Assembly (NCBI RefSeq): GCF_023585685.1
Contig: NZ_CP097764.1
Location: 310,001-374,000 of the forward strand
Reading direction: 5' to 3'
Length of the DNA: 64,000 bases
From: Blochmannia endosymbiont of Camponotus sp. C-003
GTDB lineage: Bacteria; Pseudomonadota; Gammaproteobacteria; Enterobacterales; Enterobacteriaceae
The position numbers were made by a program, and so were the translations under genes. This document shows positions 42,930 through 53,576 of the stretch, one piece after another; the first letter of the stretch is position 1; each line of letters starts with the position of its first letter. The notes under the pieces are model-generated. The model was not told the origin of the DNA and did not search any database. It saw only the letters and a program-made list of their open reading frames with translations.

Positions 42930-43985
42930 ATGGCTCAAGATATTATTTTTTCAGAAAAAATACTACTGTGGTATAAGAAATATAGAACGCAAGATTTACC
43001 GTGGCAATTGAATAAAACAATGTATAAAACTTGGTTATCTGAAATCATGTTACAACAAACACAAGTAAAAACTGTAATTGTTTATTATGAACGATTTATT
43101 TCAAAATTTCCAACAATTAAACAATTAGCGACAGCGGAATTAGATGAAGTATTATTTTTGTGGAGCGGATTAGGATATTATGTACGGGCTAGGAATCTGC
43201 ATAAAACAGCTAATATTATTTTAAATTATTATCATGGTAATTTCCCAAAAGATTTCGATACTCTTATTTCTTTTCCTGGTATTGGAAAATCTACTGCAGG
43301 AGCTATATTGTCATTAACATTAGATCAGCATTATCCTATTCTTGATGGTAATGTAAAACGGATATTAATTAGATATTATGCCCTTGATTATTATTTATCA
43401 AGAAATAGTTCTAAGGTGAATAATAAACTATGGTTATTAATCGAGCAATTGCTTCCTAATGTAGAAGTCGCGGCTTTTAATCAAGCTATGATGGATCTTG
43501 GGAGATTAATATGTACTAACATGTATCCACTTTGCAGTGATTGTCCTCTTCAAGAAAATTGTCAATCTTTTTTGAATCATTGTGCTGATCAATATCCCAG
43601 AAAAAAACTTCAAAAAAGATTACTTAAGAAAACTATCTGGTTTCTGTTGTTGTTGTCACAACAGTATCAAATGAAAATGATATGGCTGGAAAAACGATCA
43701 TATCAAGGAATATGGGGTGGATTGTTTTGTTTTCCTGAATTTTCTAATCTTAAAGTATTAAATAATTGGTTATTAAACTACAATCTTAATAGTAATCAAC
43801 GTATAAATCTGTCTATTTTAAAACATAAATTGAGTAATATTGATTTAGAAATCAAACCAATATTGATCAATATAAACAAGAAGGTAAATTATAAAAAAGA
43901 TGGGATTTGGTATGATTTGATACATCCCCCAACTATTGGATTACCTAAACCAATTTCTACTCTACTACAGAAATTACAGTTATAA
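42930..43985 (+). CDS. mutY: Adenine DNA glycosylase MutY
   Basis: MutY removes adenine mispaired with 8-oxoguanine. The 351-residue protein matches E. coli MutY (350). The catalytic Glu is in LSEIMLQQTQVKT, the helix-hairpin-helix is FPGIGKSTAGAI, the catalytic Asp is in PILDGNVKR, and the 4Fe-4S ligands follow the Cys-X6-Cys-X2-Cys-X5-Cys pattern in CTNMYPLCSDCPLQENC. The C-terminal 8-oxoG-recognition domain is present (IWGGLFCFPEF). It is followed by yggX after 62 bases, the E. coli order. Confidence 0.96.
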   Translation: MAQDIIFSEKILLWYKKYRTQDLPWQLNKTMYKTWLSEIMLQQTQVKTVIVYYERFISKFPTIKQLATAELDEVLFLWSGLGYYVRARNLHKTANIILNYYHGNFPKDFDTLISFPGIGKSTAGAILSLTLDQHYPILDGNVKRILIRYYALDYYLSRNSSKVNNKLWLLIEQLLPNVEVAAFNQAMMDLGRLICTNMYPLCSDCPLQENCQSFLNHCADQYPRKKLQKRLLKKTIWFLLLLSQQYQMKMIWLEKRSYQGIWGGLFCFPEFSNLKVLNNWLLNYNLNSNQRINLSILKHKLSNIDLEIKPILININKKVNYKKDGIWYDLIHPPTIGLPKPISTLLQKLQL

Positions 43986-44047
43986 TATAGTAAACATTAA
44001 ATATCCAAATTTTCATAAAATGATTGTTACAATACGGGATTTTAATA

Positions 44048-44302
44048 ATGTCCAAAATAGTTTATTGTATTTTTTTAAAAAGATATGCTGAAAAATTAGA
44101 TGCTCCATGTTATCCAGGAGCTTTGGGAAAGTATATTTATGAACATATCTCTAAAATTGCATGGATGCAATGGAAAGATAAGCAAACTATTTTAATCAAT
44201 GAAAATAAATTAAATATGATGAATACTTCAGATCGTACAATACTTGAAAAAGAAATGAAAATTTTTTTATTTGGAAAAAATTTTTCAATAAAAAATAATT
44301 AA
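44048..44302 (+). CDS. yggX: YggX family iron-trafficking protein
   Basis: YggX is a small protein that helps protect Fe-S clusters from oxidative damage. The 84-residue product matches E. coli YggX (91): [38 protein letters not shown], and [16 protein letters not shown] chose the ATG at 44048 from the family start (MSRTIFC); the TTG at 44024 would add eight unsupported residues. The C-terminal tail is slightly shorter. It is the last gene of the 63-67-minute block. Confidence 0.94.
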   Translation: MSKIVYCIFLKRYAEKLDAPCYPGALGKYIYEHISKIAWMQWKDKQTILINENKLNMMNTSDRTILEKEMKIFLFGKNFSIKNN

Positions 44303-44523
44303 TTATTTAAAGTTTTTATTTCAATTATAATTATTTTTAATAACAACATTATAACTAAAAATAGTCATGCATTGATGATTAACATTATATGCAAATTTTT
44401 TCAATCTTATATTTACAGTAGTGTAAGAGATTATGATGTAATGAATTTTTTATTCCCAATGTATAAGAAGTGTTTACATGTAGTTATTATTCTACGAGAG
44501 AATACACTTAAGTTTGGCTAATT

Positions 44524-45780
44524 TTATGATGAAGTGTAGATCAACAGTGGTTTTGATTGTCCAAATATTACTGATTCGTCAATTATTATTTTATCTATAT
44601 TATTTTGAGAAGGTAACTCAAACATTATATCTAATAATATGTTCTCTAGGATAGTTCTCAGTCCACGAGCACCAATTTTTTTTTCCATAGCATTTTTAGC
44701 AATAGCAATCAATGATGTTTCGGAAAATTCTAATTTCACTCCATCAATATGAAATAATGTTTCATATTGTTTTATTAAAGCATTCTTTGGTTCTTTTAAG
44801 ATTTTAATTAATTCTTTTTCTCTCAGTTCATCTAAAATAGAAATTATTGGAAGTCGACCAACAAATTCTGGAATTAAACCAAATTTAATTAAATCTTCTG
44901 GCTCAATTTGTGTTAATAATGCATGCTCAGTGTTTTTTGTTATATCGTTGTTATTTTCTAAAACTCGAAAGCCAATTGTACGTTTGCTAGTAGTGCGTTG
45001 CTGAACAATTTGATCCAAACCAAAAAAAGCACCCCCACAAATAAAAAGAATATTAGTAGTATCTACTTGTATAAATTCTTGCTGAGGATGTTTACGCCCC
45101 CCTTGTGGGGGTACCGCAGCTGTGGTCCCTTCAATCAACTTCAATAAAGCTTGTTGTACTCCTTCCCCGGAAACATCTCGAGTAATAGAAAGATTTTCTG
45201 ATTTTTTAGATATTTTATCTATTTCATCTATATAAATAATTCCTTGTTGTGCTTTATTCACGTCATAATTACATCGTTGTAATAATTTCTGTACAACGTT
45301 TTCTACATCTTCACCTACGTAGCCCGCTTCTGTCAAAGTAGTAGCATCTGATATAGCAAATGGTACGTTAAGAAACCGAGCTAATGTTTCTGCTAACAAT
45401 GTTTTACCGCTTCCTGTAGGACCGATTAATAAAATGTTACTTTTAAATAATTTTGTATTATTTGCGCATATCTTTTCATTACGTAAACGTTTGTAATGAT
45501 TATATACTGCTACTGATAGTACTTTTTTAGTATATTCCTGTCCAATAACGTAATCGTCTAAATAATTTTTGATTTCACAAGGTGTGGGGTATGTAATTGA
45601 TTGTTCGTTAATTATTTTATCTTGACTTTCTTGGATAATTATATCTTTACATAAAGCAACACATGTATCACAAATATGAGCTGACAATCCAGCAATTAAT
45701 TTTAATACTTGATTTTGATCTTTTCCACAAAATGAACAACATAATATATTTTTTGAATGATCTTGATGATTATCGTTCAC
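44524..45780 (-). CDS. clpX: ClpX, ATPase subunit of ClpXP protease
   Basis: ClpX unfolds tagged proteins and feeds them into ClpP. The 418-residue protein (E. coli 424) has the N-terminal zinc finger (CSFCGKDQ and [10 protein letters not shown]), Walker A GPTGSGKT, the pore loop GYVG, Walker B IIYIDEID, the RKH loop ([10 protein letters not shown]) and the IGF loop that docks on ClpP (KRTIGFRV). Every functional element is kept. It lies 143 bases after clpP; lon, next in E. coli, is not here. Confidence 0.97.
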   Translation of the reverse strand: MNDNHQDHSKNILCCSFCGKDQNQVLKLIAGLSAHICDTCVALCKDIIIQESQDKIINEQSITYPTPCEIKNYLDDYVIGQEYTKKVLSVAVYNHYKRLRNEKICANNTKLFKSNILLIGPTGSGKTLLAETLARFLNVPFAISDATTLTEAGYVGEDVENVVQKLLQRCNYDVNKAQQGIIYIDEIDKISKKSENLSITRDVSGEGVQQALLKLIEGTTAAVPPQGGRKHPQQEFIQVDTTNILFICGGAFFGLDQIVQQRTTSKRTIGFRVLENNNDITKNTEHALLTQIEPEDLIKFGLIPEFVGRLPIISILDELREKELIKILKEPKNALIKQYETLFHIDGVKLEFSETSLIAIAKNAMEKKIGARGLRTILENILLDIMFELPSQNNIDKIIIDESVIFGQSKPLLIYTSS

Positions 45781-45923
45781 AGTTTGATATCCTTCCGTTT
45801 ACGATTAATTAATGTAAAAATAAGCTATAAATTATTTTGATATATAAATAACAAATTCAGACATAAAATTTATTATGTATGATTGATTACGATAAAAAAT
45901 ATAAATCAAGTAATAATTTAAAT

Positions 45924-46508
45924 TTATATTCGTTGAGATAATACACAATCTATCAATCCATATTTCATGGCTTCATCAGCAGATAGAAAACAATCTCGTT
46001 CTGTATCTTTATTGATAGCATCAATAGATTGTCCGGTATGTTTGGCCATAAGCTTATTGATATTGTTTTTAATTTTTAATATTTCTCTGGTATGAATAGC
46101 AATATCAGTAGCTTGTCCTTGAAAACATCCTAATGGTTGATGAATCATGATTCGAGCATTCGGCAAACAAAATCGCTTACCTTTAGTACCAGAGGCTAAT
46201 AGAAAAGCACTCATTGACGCAGCTTGCCCCATGCAAAATGTACTAACATCAGGTTTTACAAACTGTATAGTATCGTATATCGACATCCCTGCAGTGATTA
46301 CTCCTCCCGGAGAGTTAATATACAAGTGGATGTCTTTTTCTGAATTTTCTGATTCTAAAAAAATCATCTGAGCAACAATCAAATTAGCTATGCTATCTTC
46401 AATTGTTCCTGTCATAAAGATAATTCTTTCCTTGAGTAATAAAGAAAATATATCGTATGATCGATCTCCGCGAATAGTATGTTCTATGACTGTTGGAATT
46501 ACTATCAT
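45924..46508 (-). CDS. clpP: ClpP protease catalytic subunit without propeptide
   Basis: ClpP forms the 14-subunit serine protease chamber. The 194-residue product has the catalytic Ser98 in GQAASMSAF, His123 in MIHQPLG, and the Asp in the [13 protein letters not shown] region. The sequence begins [11 protein letters not shown], aligning with the mature N-terminus of E. coli ClpP (ALVPMVIEQT), so the 14-residue propeptide is missing. The in-frame codons upstream contain no start before a TAA 18 codons or fewer away, so the short form is genuine. tig, upstream in E. coli, is absent. Confidence 0.96.
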   Translation of the reverse strand: MIVIPTVIEHTIRGDRSYDIFSLLLKERIIFMTGTIEDSIANLIVAQMIFLESENSEKDIHLYINSPGGVITAGMSIYDTIQFVKPDVSTFCMGQAASMSAFLLASGTKGKRFCLPNARIMIHQPLGCFQGQATDIAIHTREILKIKNNINKLMAKHTGQSIDAINKDTERDCFLSADEAMKYGLIDCVLSQRI

Positions 46509-47171
46509 AGGATGATAATAAAATGTTGTAAAATTATATGGATATTATATAGTAGCATGTATTGCACCCTCTTGTATTATATACTTGTTATACCGAATTG
46601 TTGTGTAAACCTCGATATAATATAATTTATGAAAAATTTCAAACTAAATTTAATATTCATATTCTATTAAGAAGCAATGATTGAGCGTTATAGTTTGCAT
46701 TAATTGATTATTGATTAAATTTTGCAAGACTATAATAGAAAATGTTTACAAATTTATATATGTGTTATCTATTCTTGTTGTATTTTATATACGACTCACT
46801 ATTGTATGTAAAAAATATGTTGAAAAAATTTTCCATTGATGAGAACTGATTATTTATAATTTAATTAATTTGATTAGTCAATTAATTAAAATAACTATTA
46901 TTGCAATCGATATTCCTTAATAATTTAATGTTACTTATGCACTTTAATATAGATTTATTCAATTGTTACATGTAATTTCTTGTAATTAATTTTTTTAAAT
47001 CAAGAATGAAATTAATTACTGTTCTCCAAAAAGGGAAACTAATATATTTTTATCTTTGTTGTATTTATGTTGTATGATAACATTGTTTGAAACGTTGAGT
47101 TTGATGTATTTATATATTATTAATAATTTTTATTAGTTAGAAACCATAATTTAACATTTAATTTTTAGATA

Positions 47172-47194
47172 ACGTTACTACATCATAGTAACGT
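47172..47194. repeat. Perfect 9-base-pair hairpin
   Basis: ACGTTACTA at 47172-47180 and its exact complement at 47186-47194, with a five-base loop. No gene ends nearby and no T run follows directly, so it is recorded as structure only. Confidence 0.75.
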
Positions 47195-47229
47195 GAATTT
47201 TATGTAATGTTTTCCTTGAATTTAAAGTT

Positions 47230-47252
47230 AACTATTCTTAGCAAGAATAGTT
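47230..47252. repeat. Perfect 10-base-pair hairpin with three-base loop
   Basis: AACTATTCTT at 47230-47239 and its exact complement at 47243-47252, loop AGC. On the plus strand GTAGTG and then five T follow, giving a weak terminator shape. It begins 35 bases after the preceding hairpin. Confidence 0.75.
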
Positions 47253-47727
47253 GTAGTGATTTTTGTTTATAGGTTTGATTTGGTATTATACATTTTGTTA
47301 TCTTATTGCTTTGAAACTATCAGTTTATGTGTTATTAAATATAGAAAAGAATTCAACATTATGAGAACAGTGATATACTGTTTTGTTATTTAATTGTTTA
47401 TTTATTCTAAATAATATCATTGGTAATAATATCAACGAATTCTTGAATTTTCCCGTATATTTATTTTTTGTCGTATTATTCTGTGGAATCGTACATTCCA
47501 TATAATGCTGATTTGCTTTTAAAAACTTTAGAATTTTCATGCTATTAGAAATCATCATAATAATAAATCTGTGTATCTTCTTTAATAGAGGACAGTAAAA
47601 CGATAATTTATGTTGAATATTAATTTTTATGTTAAATATATTTTCTATGCATAATTAAATATCTTTTCTTATAAATTGTGAAAACTGATTATTTGTATTA
47701 ATCATAATAACAATATCCCCCAATTTT

Positions 47728-47757
47728 TATTATCTTATATTCTATCATAAGATAATA
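47728..47757. repeat. Perfect 11-base-pair AT-rich hairpin
   Basis: TATTATCTTAT at 47728-47738 and its exact complement at 47747-47757 around an eight-base loop. The stem has only one G-C-type pair, so chance in AT-rich DNA is a real possibility. Confidence 0.6.
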
Positions 47758-48683
47758 CGGCAATGTTAAAAGCGATCCTATTTCAACGGTAACTTTTTTA
47801 TTACCGCATTTCTGTGTACGTATATTGTATATATTTCTAAAATCTATAATCAATATCCGTTTTTGATTTTTAAATTTTGATATTTAATATATATGTTTAT
47901 TATGACAACATGCACAAAGTTTTTATTATTTTACAAAAGTATATATTGCTGTATGTAGTTCAATTAATTGAATTGATTTTTTTTGATAATAAAATTCATA
48001 ATAATTTTAATTATATCCAATGTTACCATGATTTTATGTCGAATAATTACTTCATAATTTTCTTCTAAAAAGAAAAGTATTTTTTTGAGTATGAAATTTT
48101 ATGAATATATATTTTTTAGAAAGATATATTGATTGCGCAAATATTCTGTATTTAACAATATCTGTGGAATAGAATAACAGTAACGTATCTCCATTAAATA
48201 TGTAATATTTTGAATCATTACGCGTACTCGATTTATTTATTTTTATTTTATACACTACATAATATAACAGGCCTTCAATTTAAATATACATCTAATAAAT
48301 AACCACTGAGTGGTTAACTTATATTTTTGAATTTGTTAATATACTGAATTGTAATAACATCATATGTATAAATATTACATGATTCTATTAATAAATAGAT
48401 ATGTGAAATAATTAATTAAATTAATTTTTGCTCTAAATTTGTGTGGTAATAAAATGAAACTAATTATATGGCAATATAAGAAGTATTGGTACAAATTACT
48501 AAGTAATGGAGTATTTAGTGTTGTTTTGGCATTGCTAATGAAGTTAATTTTTGAATAATATATTCACTTATATTTAACATCTTTTAACCAATGGTAGTTA
48601 TGAAGATTTTTTAGATATATATATAATTTATTTACATTAATGAAGGTTTGGAGTAGGATGTTTAATGTAAACACTTAACAAAT

Positions 48684-48709
48684 ATATATATATATGCATA
48701 TATATATAT
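48684..48709. repeat. 26-base AT palindrome in the cyoA leader
   Basis: An alternating AT palindrome centred on GC at 48696-48697, ending 17 bases before the chosen cyoA start. An upstream in-frame ATG (48694) lies inside it and would add 11 residues of low-complexity origin, which argues against that start. Confidence 0.8.
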
Positions 48710-48726
48710 TCGTATTAGAGTTATTG

Positions 48727-49611
48727 ATGAAATTCAGAGCATACAAACATAGAAAAATATGTATTTCATTATTGCTATATAGCGTGACAACAGTATTAAA
48801 TGGATGCAGTAGTTTAGTTTTATTAAATCCTAAAGGTCAAATTGGGATAGAGGAACGTTCATTGATCTTAACCGCATTCGGATTAATGCTTAGTATAGTT
48901 GTCCCGGTAATTATGATGACGGTTTTTTTTACTATAAAATATAGAGCGTCTAATCTTAGAAATACGCGATATAGTCCTAATTGGGTAAACTCTAAAAAAA
49001 TAGAATTTATAGTGTGGGCTGTGCCAATTTTGATTATTCTGTTTTTAGGGACTGTAACTTGGAAATCTACTCATAAATTAGACCCTAAAAACCCTATTGT
49101 ATCATCTATTGAACCACCGATTATTATTAATGTTATATCATTAGATTGGAAATGGCTTTTTGTTTATCCAAAACAAAATATAGCAGTTATTAACGAGCTT
49201 GTTTTTCCGGCAAATACGCCAATAAAATTCAACGTTACTTCTAATTCGGTTATGAATTCTTTTTTTATTCCTCAATTAGGGGGGCAAATTTATGCGATGG
49301 CTGGAATGCGTACGGAGTTATATTTAATAGCTAACATGGCAGGTCAATATAAAGGTATTTCATCAAATTTTAGTGGTCGAGGATTTTCTGGTATGAAATT
49401 TACTGTTGTTGCTACGCAAACGAAACAAGAATTTGAACAATGGATACAAAAAGCTCAAAAATCACTTTACCAAATTAATAATATGTCAATGTATGAGAAA
49501 TTAGCTAAACCTAGCGAATATCATCCGATCATTTATTTTTCCAATGTAGAACCCCACTTATTTGATAATGTAATTAATAAATTTTCACATCAAAAAAAAG
49601 AATATTTTTAG
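48727..49611 (+). CDS. cyoA: Cytochrome bo3 ubiquinol oxidase subunit II (lipoprotein)
   Basis: CyoA is subunit II of the proton-pumping cytochrome bo3 oxidase in the inner membrane. The 294-residue product (E. coli 315) has a signal peptide with lipobox VLNGC (Cys27), two membrane helices, and a cupredoxin domain without the copper-A ligands, as expected for a quinol oxidase (VISLDWKWLFVYP, VTSNSVMNSFFIPQLGGQIYA). The acidic, Met/His-rich E. coli tail is missing. I chose ATG 48727 rather than 48694, which lies in an AT palindrome. It is the first gene of cyoABCDE. Confidence 0.96.
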   Translation: MKFRAYKHRKICISLLLYSVTTVLNGCSSLVLLNPKGQIGIEERSLILTAFGLMLSIVVPVIMMTVFFTIKYRASNLRNTRYSPNWVNSKKIEFIVWAVPILIILFLGTVTWKSTHKLDPKNPIVSSIEPPIIINVISLDWKWLFVYPKQNIAVINELVFPANTPIKFNVTSNSVMNSFFIPQLGGQIYAMAGMRTELYLIANMAGQYKGISSNFSGRGFSGMKFTVVATQTKQEFEQWIQKAQKSLYQINNMSMYEKLAKPSEYHPIIYFSNVEPHLFDNVINKFSHQKKEYF

Positions 49612-49685
49612 ATATAATTCATGTTTTTTAGTATAAAGTATGATGGTTTTAGGAAATGTTGTGAATATATAAGGATAATAAAGTA

Positions 49686-51647
49686 ATGTTTGGAAAATTA
49701 ACAATACATTCTATTCCATATGAAGATCCAGTTATTATGTCGACAGTCGTCGTTATTCTTTTTATTGGAATAATTCTTTCTGGTGTTATTACATATTATA
49801 GTAAATGGCGATACCTTTGGAATGAATGGTTTACTTCTGTAGATCATAAAAAAATTGGGATTATGTATATTATAGTCTCATGTGTTATGTTTTTACGTGG
49901 TTTTGCTGATGCAATCATGATGAGAGCGCAACAAGCTCTCTCTTCTTCTGGATCGTATGAATTTCTTTCAGCTCATCATTATAACCAAGTAATTACTGCT
50001 CATGGAGTAATTATGATCATATTCATGGCTACTCCGTTTGTAATAGGATTAATGAACTTAGTGGTTCCATTACAAATTGGAGCGAGGGATGTTGCTTTTC
50101 CTTTTTTAAATTCTTTGAGTTTTTGGTTGTTTATGGTGGGTGTAATTTTAATGAATCTTTCCTTAGGAATAGGGGAATTTGCTCAAACAGGATGGTCAGG
50201 TTACCCGCCGCTATCAAGTAAAGAATACAGTCCTGGTGTTGGTGTTGATTATTGGATATGGAGTATACAAATTTCCGGAATAGGAACTACTTTAACTGGT
50301 ATAAATTTTTTCACTACAATTTTATACATGCGAGCTCCGGGATTGTCAATGATGAAAATGCCAGTTTTTACTTGGACTGCTTTATGCACAAATACATTAA
50401 TCATTGTAGCTTTTCCGATTTTGACTGTTACTATCGCTTTATTAACATTAGATCGTTATCTAGGAACTCATTTTTTTACTAATGATTTAGGTGGAAATAT
50501 GATGATGTACATCAATCTATTTTGGGCTTGGGGTCATCCAGAAGTATATATTTTAGTATTGCCCGTATTTGGTGTATTTTCAGAGGTTGTTTCTACTTTC
50601 TCACAAAAGAAGTTGTTTGGATATACTTCATTAGTGTGGGCTACTATCGCTATTACTATATTATCTTTTTGTGTATGGTTGCACCATTTTTTTACCATGG
50701 GTGCAGGTGCTAACGTCAATGCATTTTTCGGTATTATGACTATGATCATTGCCATTCCAACCGGAGTAAAAGTGTTTAACTGGTTATTTACTATGTATCG
50801 AGGAAAAATTATTTTTACTTCTCCAATGATGTGGACTATTGGATTTATTATTACATTTTCCATAGGAGGCATGACTGGAGTATTATTATCTGTTCCTGGA
50901 GCTGATTTTGTATTACATAATAGTTTGTTTTTAATTGCACATTTTCATAATGTTATCATTGGAGGGGTATTGTTTGGTTGTTTTGCTGGTGCTACCTATT
51001 GGTTTCCTAAAGCTTTTGGTTATATGTTGAATGAACAATGGGGGAAACGAGCTTTTTGGTTTTGGATGGTTGGATTTTATATAGCGTTTATGCCGTTATA
51101 TATTTTAGGGTTTATGGGTATGACTCGTCGTTTAAGCCAACATATTGATCCAATATTTTCGTCAATGTTAATAACTGCATCAATAGGCACTATATTGATT
51201 GGGTTGGGTATTCTGTGTCAATGTATTCAAATAGCAGTCAGTATTGTACATCGTGATAAATATAAAGATATAAATGGAAATCCATGGAATGGATCTACTT
51301 TAGAATGGGCTGTTGCTTCTCCCCCGCCATTTTATAATTTTGCGATTATTCCTATCATAAACAACGATCGTGATGTTTTTTGGTATGTAAAAAATAATAG
51401 AAACGTATATTCTTGTGCTGATCAATATCAATCTATACATATGCCTAAAAATACTTGTTCTGGTATTGTTATATCTTTTTTCAGTTTATTATTTGGATTT
51501 TCTATGATTTGGTATATATGGTGGCTCGTTATTTTTAGTGTGGTTGGAATAATAGCAACTTGGATTATTCATACATTTAATGATGATACGGAATATTACG
51601 TATCAATAGATAAAATTAAAGAAATTGAATGTGTTAATAATGTATAA
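49686..51647 (+). CDS. cyoB: Cytochrome bo3 ubiquinol oxidase subunit I
   Basis: CyoB holds heme b, heme o3 and copper-B, and pumps protons. The 653-residue protein (E. coli 663) is collinear with E. coli: the heme ligand His106 is in TAHGVIMI, the copper-B His and cross-linked Tyr in WGHPEVYIL, the next two copper ligands in [11 protein letters not shown], and the two late heme histidines in [19 protein letters not shown] precedes the ATG. Its 3' end overlaps cyoC by eight bases. Confidence 0.98.
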   Translation: MFGKLTIHSIPYEDPVIMSTVVVILFIGIILSGVITYYSKWRYLWNEWFTSVDHKKIGIMYIIVSCVMFLRGFADAIMMRAQQALSSSGSYEFLSAHHYNQVITAHGVIMIIFMATPFVIGLMNLVVPLQIGARDVAFPFLNSLSFWLFMVGVILMNLSLGIGEFAQTGWSGYPPLSSKEYSPGVGVDYWIWSIQISGIGTTLTGINFFTTILYMRAPGLSMMKMPVFTWTALCTNTLIIVAFPILTVTIALLTLDRYLGTHFFTNDLGGNMMMYINLFWAWGHPEVYILVLPVFGVFSEVVSTFSQKKLFGYTSLVWATIAITILSFCVWLHHFFTMGAGANVNAFFGIMTMIIAIPTGVKVFNWLFTMYRGKIIFTSPMMWTIGFIITFSIGGMTGVLLSVPGADFVLHNSLFLIAHFHNVIIGGVLFGCFAGATYWFPKAFGYMLNEQWGKRAFWFWMVGFYIAFMPLYILGFMGMTRRLSQHIDPIFSSMLITASIGTILIGLGILCQCIQIAVSIVHRDKYKDINGNPWNGSTLEWAVASPPPFYNFAIIPIINNDRDVFWYVKNNRNVYSCADQYQSIHMPKNTCSGIVISFFSLLFGFSMIWYIWWLVIFSVVGIIATWIIHTFNDDTEYYVSIDKIKEIECVNNV

Positions 51648-52212
51648 ACATAACAATTTAAATATAAAGACAATATTTGGTTTTTGGTTATACATAATGA
51701 GTGATTGTATTTTATTTGCAAGTTTATTTGCAATATATCTGGTATTGCATAATAGCACAGTAAATTTTTCTTCGAGTAAAGATATATTTTCATTACCTTT
51801 TGTGTTCATAGAAACTTGTTGTTTGTTATTAAGTAGCCTGACTTATGGTAAAGTTATGATGTATGCTGAAAAATCATATATGAAACAAATAAATATTTGG
51901 ATGGGTATAACTTTTTTATTAGGGCTATGTTTTATTAGCATGGAGATATATGAATTTCATCATTTAATTAAATTAGGAAACAACCCGTGTCGCAGTGCAT
52001 TTCTTTCTTCTTTTTTTACTTTGGTAGGGACTCATGGTTTACATGTGATAGGGGGTCTTATTTGGATTGTAGTAATGATTATACATATTATATATGAAGG
52101 ATTAACATACACTAATTACATACGAATACAGTGTTTAGGTTTGTTCTGGCATTTTCTCGATATTATATGGATATGTGTATTTACTGAAGTATATTTAATA
52201 GGAGTACTATGA
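51640..52212 (+). CDS. cyoC: Cytochrome bo3 ubiquinol oxidase subunit III
   Basis: CyoC is the five-helix subunit III of the oxidase. The 190-residue product (E. coli 204) matches from [17 protein letters not shown], with [11 protein letters not shown] and [17 protein letters not shown] chose the ATG at 51640, overlapping the cyoB stop by eight bases; a TTG at 51625 would add five residues. The His-rich N-terminal tail of E. coli CyoC is absent. It is followed by cyoD after three bases. Confidence 0.96.
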   Translation: MYKHNNLNIKTIFGFWLYIMSDCILFASLFAIYLVLHNSTVNFSSSKDIFSLPFVFIETCCLLLSSLTYGKVMMYAEKSYMKQINIWMGITFLLGLCFISMEIYEFHHLIKLGNNPCRSAFLSSFFTLVGTHGLHVIGGLIWIVVMIIHIIYEGLTYTNYIRIQCLGLFWHFLDIIWICVFTEVYLIGVL

Positions 52213-52215
52213 TTC

Positions 52216-52524
52216 ATGAAGAATGGATATACAACACAGCAATCATATTTAATTGGATTTGTGTTATCTGTTGTTTTGACAATTATTCCATTTTTTGTGG
52301 TTGCATCATATGACACAATGAATAAAGAAATATTAATAAATATCATCGTATCTTGCTCAGTAATTCAGATTTTCGTTCATTTAATTTTCTTTTTACATGT
52401 GGGAAATATGTCTAATCAAGCATGGAGTTTAATATCTTTAATATTCACAGTGTTTATTGTTTTTATTCTTGTGTTAGGAAGCGTGTGGATTATGACACAT
52501 TTGCATTATAATTTGATGATTTGA
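52216..52524 (+). CDS. cyoD: Cytochrome bo3 ubiquinol oxidase subunit IV
   Basis: CyoD is the small three-helix subunit IV that helps copper-B binding and assembly. The 102-residue product (E. coli 109) matches in SYLIGFVLSVVLTIIPFFVV, QIFVHLIFFLHV and LVLGSVWIMTHLHYNLM. It starts three bases after the cyoC stop, indicating tight operon structure. Confidence 0.95.
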   Translation: MKNGYTTQQSYLIGFVLSVVLTIIPFFVVASYDTMNKEILINIIVSCSVIQIFVHLIFFLHVGNMSNQAWSLISLIFTVFIVFILVLGSVWIMTHLHYNLMI

Positions 52525-52543
52525 CTAATATAATTTAATTGTT

Positions 52544-53413
52544 ATGATGAAATATTATTTTCATTTAATAAAACCAGGAATTGTTGTAGGTAATATAATG
52601 TCATCTATAGGGGGGTTTTTAATAGCCTCACGAAAGCATGTATCTTATCCTTTATTTATCCCTATGATTATAGGGATAGCCTTAATTATAGCTGCTAGTT
52701 GTGTGTTAAATAATATTATTGATCGAGATATTGATGCGGTTATGGAGCGAACTAAACATAGAGTCTTAGTAAAATACAATCAACTTTTTTTAAATAAAAG
52801 TATATTATATGCAGTAATCTTAAGTATATCTGGGTTTTTATTTTTGGGTTTTACTAGAAATTTTTTAACAGTATTTTTAGCAGCAATAGGTTTATTTATA
52901 TATGTCGGTGTATATAGTCTATGGATGAAACGTAGATCTATTTATAGCGTAATAGTGGGTAGTATATCAGGAGCGATGCCGCCAATCATTGGATATTGTA
53001 CCGTTGCAAATCAATTTGATGTAGGAGCTTTGATATTGTTAATAATGTTTAGTTTGTGGCAAGTCCCGCATTCTTATGCCATTAGTATTTTACGATTACA
53101 TGATTATAAAGTAGCTTTTATTCCAACTTTCCCTATTCAAAAGGGAGTGGAGTCTACTAAAAATCATATGGTTGTTTATATAATTGGATTTATTGTAGCA
53201 AATATAGTATTTACTGCTATGGGATATACTAGTTACATGTTTTTAATCATCATTAGTATAATGAATGCATGGTGGTTATATGTGGGATTGTATGGTTATA
53301 AAATAATTAACAATGATAGTTTGTGGGCAAAAAAAATGTTTTTTTTATCTCTTGTCGTCATAGTGTCTTTAAATTTACTTTTATCCTTAGATGGTATTTT
53401 GTTTGCTACATAA
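52544..53413 (+). CDS. cyoE: Protoheme IX farnesyltransferase (heme O synthase)
   Basis: CyoE farnesylates heme B to heme O for subunit I of the oxidase. The 289-residue integral membrane protein (E. coli 296) has the prenyl-diphosphate motif NNIIDRDIDAVMERTKHR and the second aspartate region LRLHDYKVAFIPTFP. Its farnesyl diphosphate comes from IspA at 56585. It is the last gene of cyoABCDE, followed by yajR after 163 bases. Confidence 0.97.
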   Translation: MMKYYFHLIKPGIVVGNIMSSIGGFLIASRKHVSYPLFIPMIIGIALIIAASCVLNNIIDRDIDAVMERTKHRVLVKYNQLFLNKSILYAVILSISGFLFLGFTRNFLTVFLAAIGLFIYVGVYSLWMKRRSIYSVIVGSISGAMPPIIGYCTVANQFDVGALILLIMFSLWQVPHSYAISILRLHDYKVAFIPTFPIQKGVESTKNHMVVYIIGFIVANIVFTAMGYTSYMFLIIISIMNAWWLYVGLYGYKIINNDSLWAKKMFFLSLVVIVSLNLLLSLDGILFAT

Positions 53414-53576
53414 AAATGTATTACTATAAACACGTATATGTAATACTATCAATGTAATGAATAAATAATATGGTATTTTTCAATATTCATAAAATTTTTT
53501 AATATTTCATATATATCGATGTTTTTAAAATATTAAGTTTAGTATATTTTCTATATTTATCCATTAAAATATTATA

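Larger units (their letters stand above)
46509..48726. other. 2.2 kb gene-free region between clpP and cyoA
   Basis: The longest gene-free stretch of the window. E. coli has tig, bolA, yajG and ampG here; I recognise no remnant of them. Short frames at 47325-47558, 47877-48068 and 48052-48255 show no family resemblance and look like chance. Three perfect hairpins (47172-47194, 47230-47252, 47728-47757) and a weaker one (48300-48316) are present. The clpP promoter must be near 46510-46620 and the cyo promoter near 48600-48680. Confidence 0.5.

Noticed and set aside
47325-47558. 77-codon frame on the minus strand in the clpP-cyoA gap, considered as a tig or bolA remnant
   Set aside because: Its translation shows none of the trigger-factor (GFRKGKVP) or BolA motifs, it lacks a ribosome-binding site, and its composition matches chance AT-rich frames.
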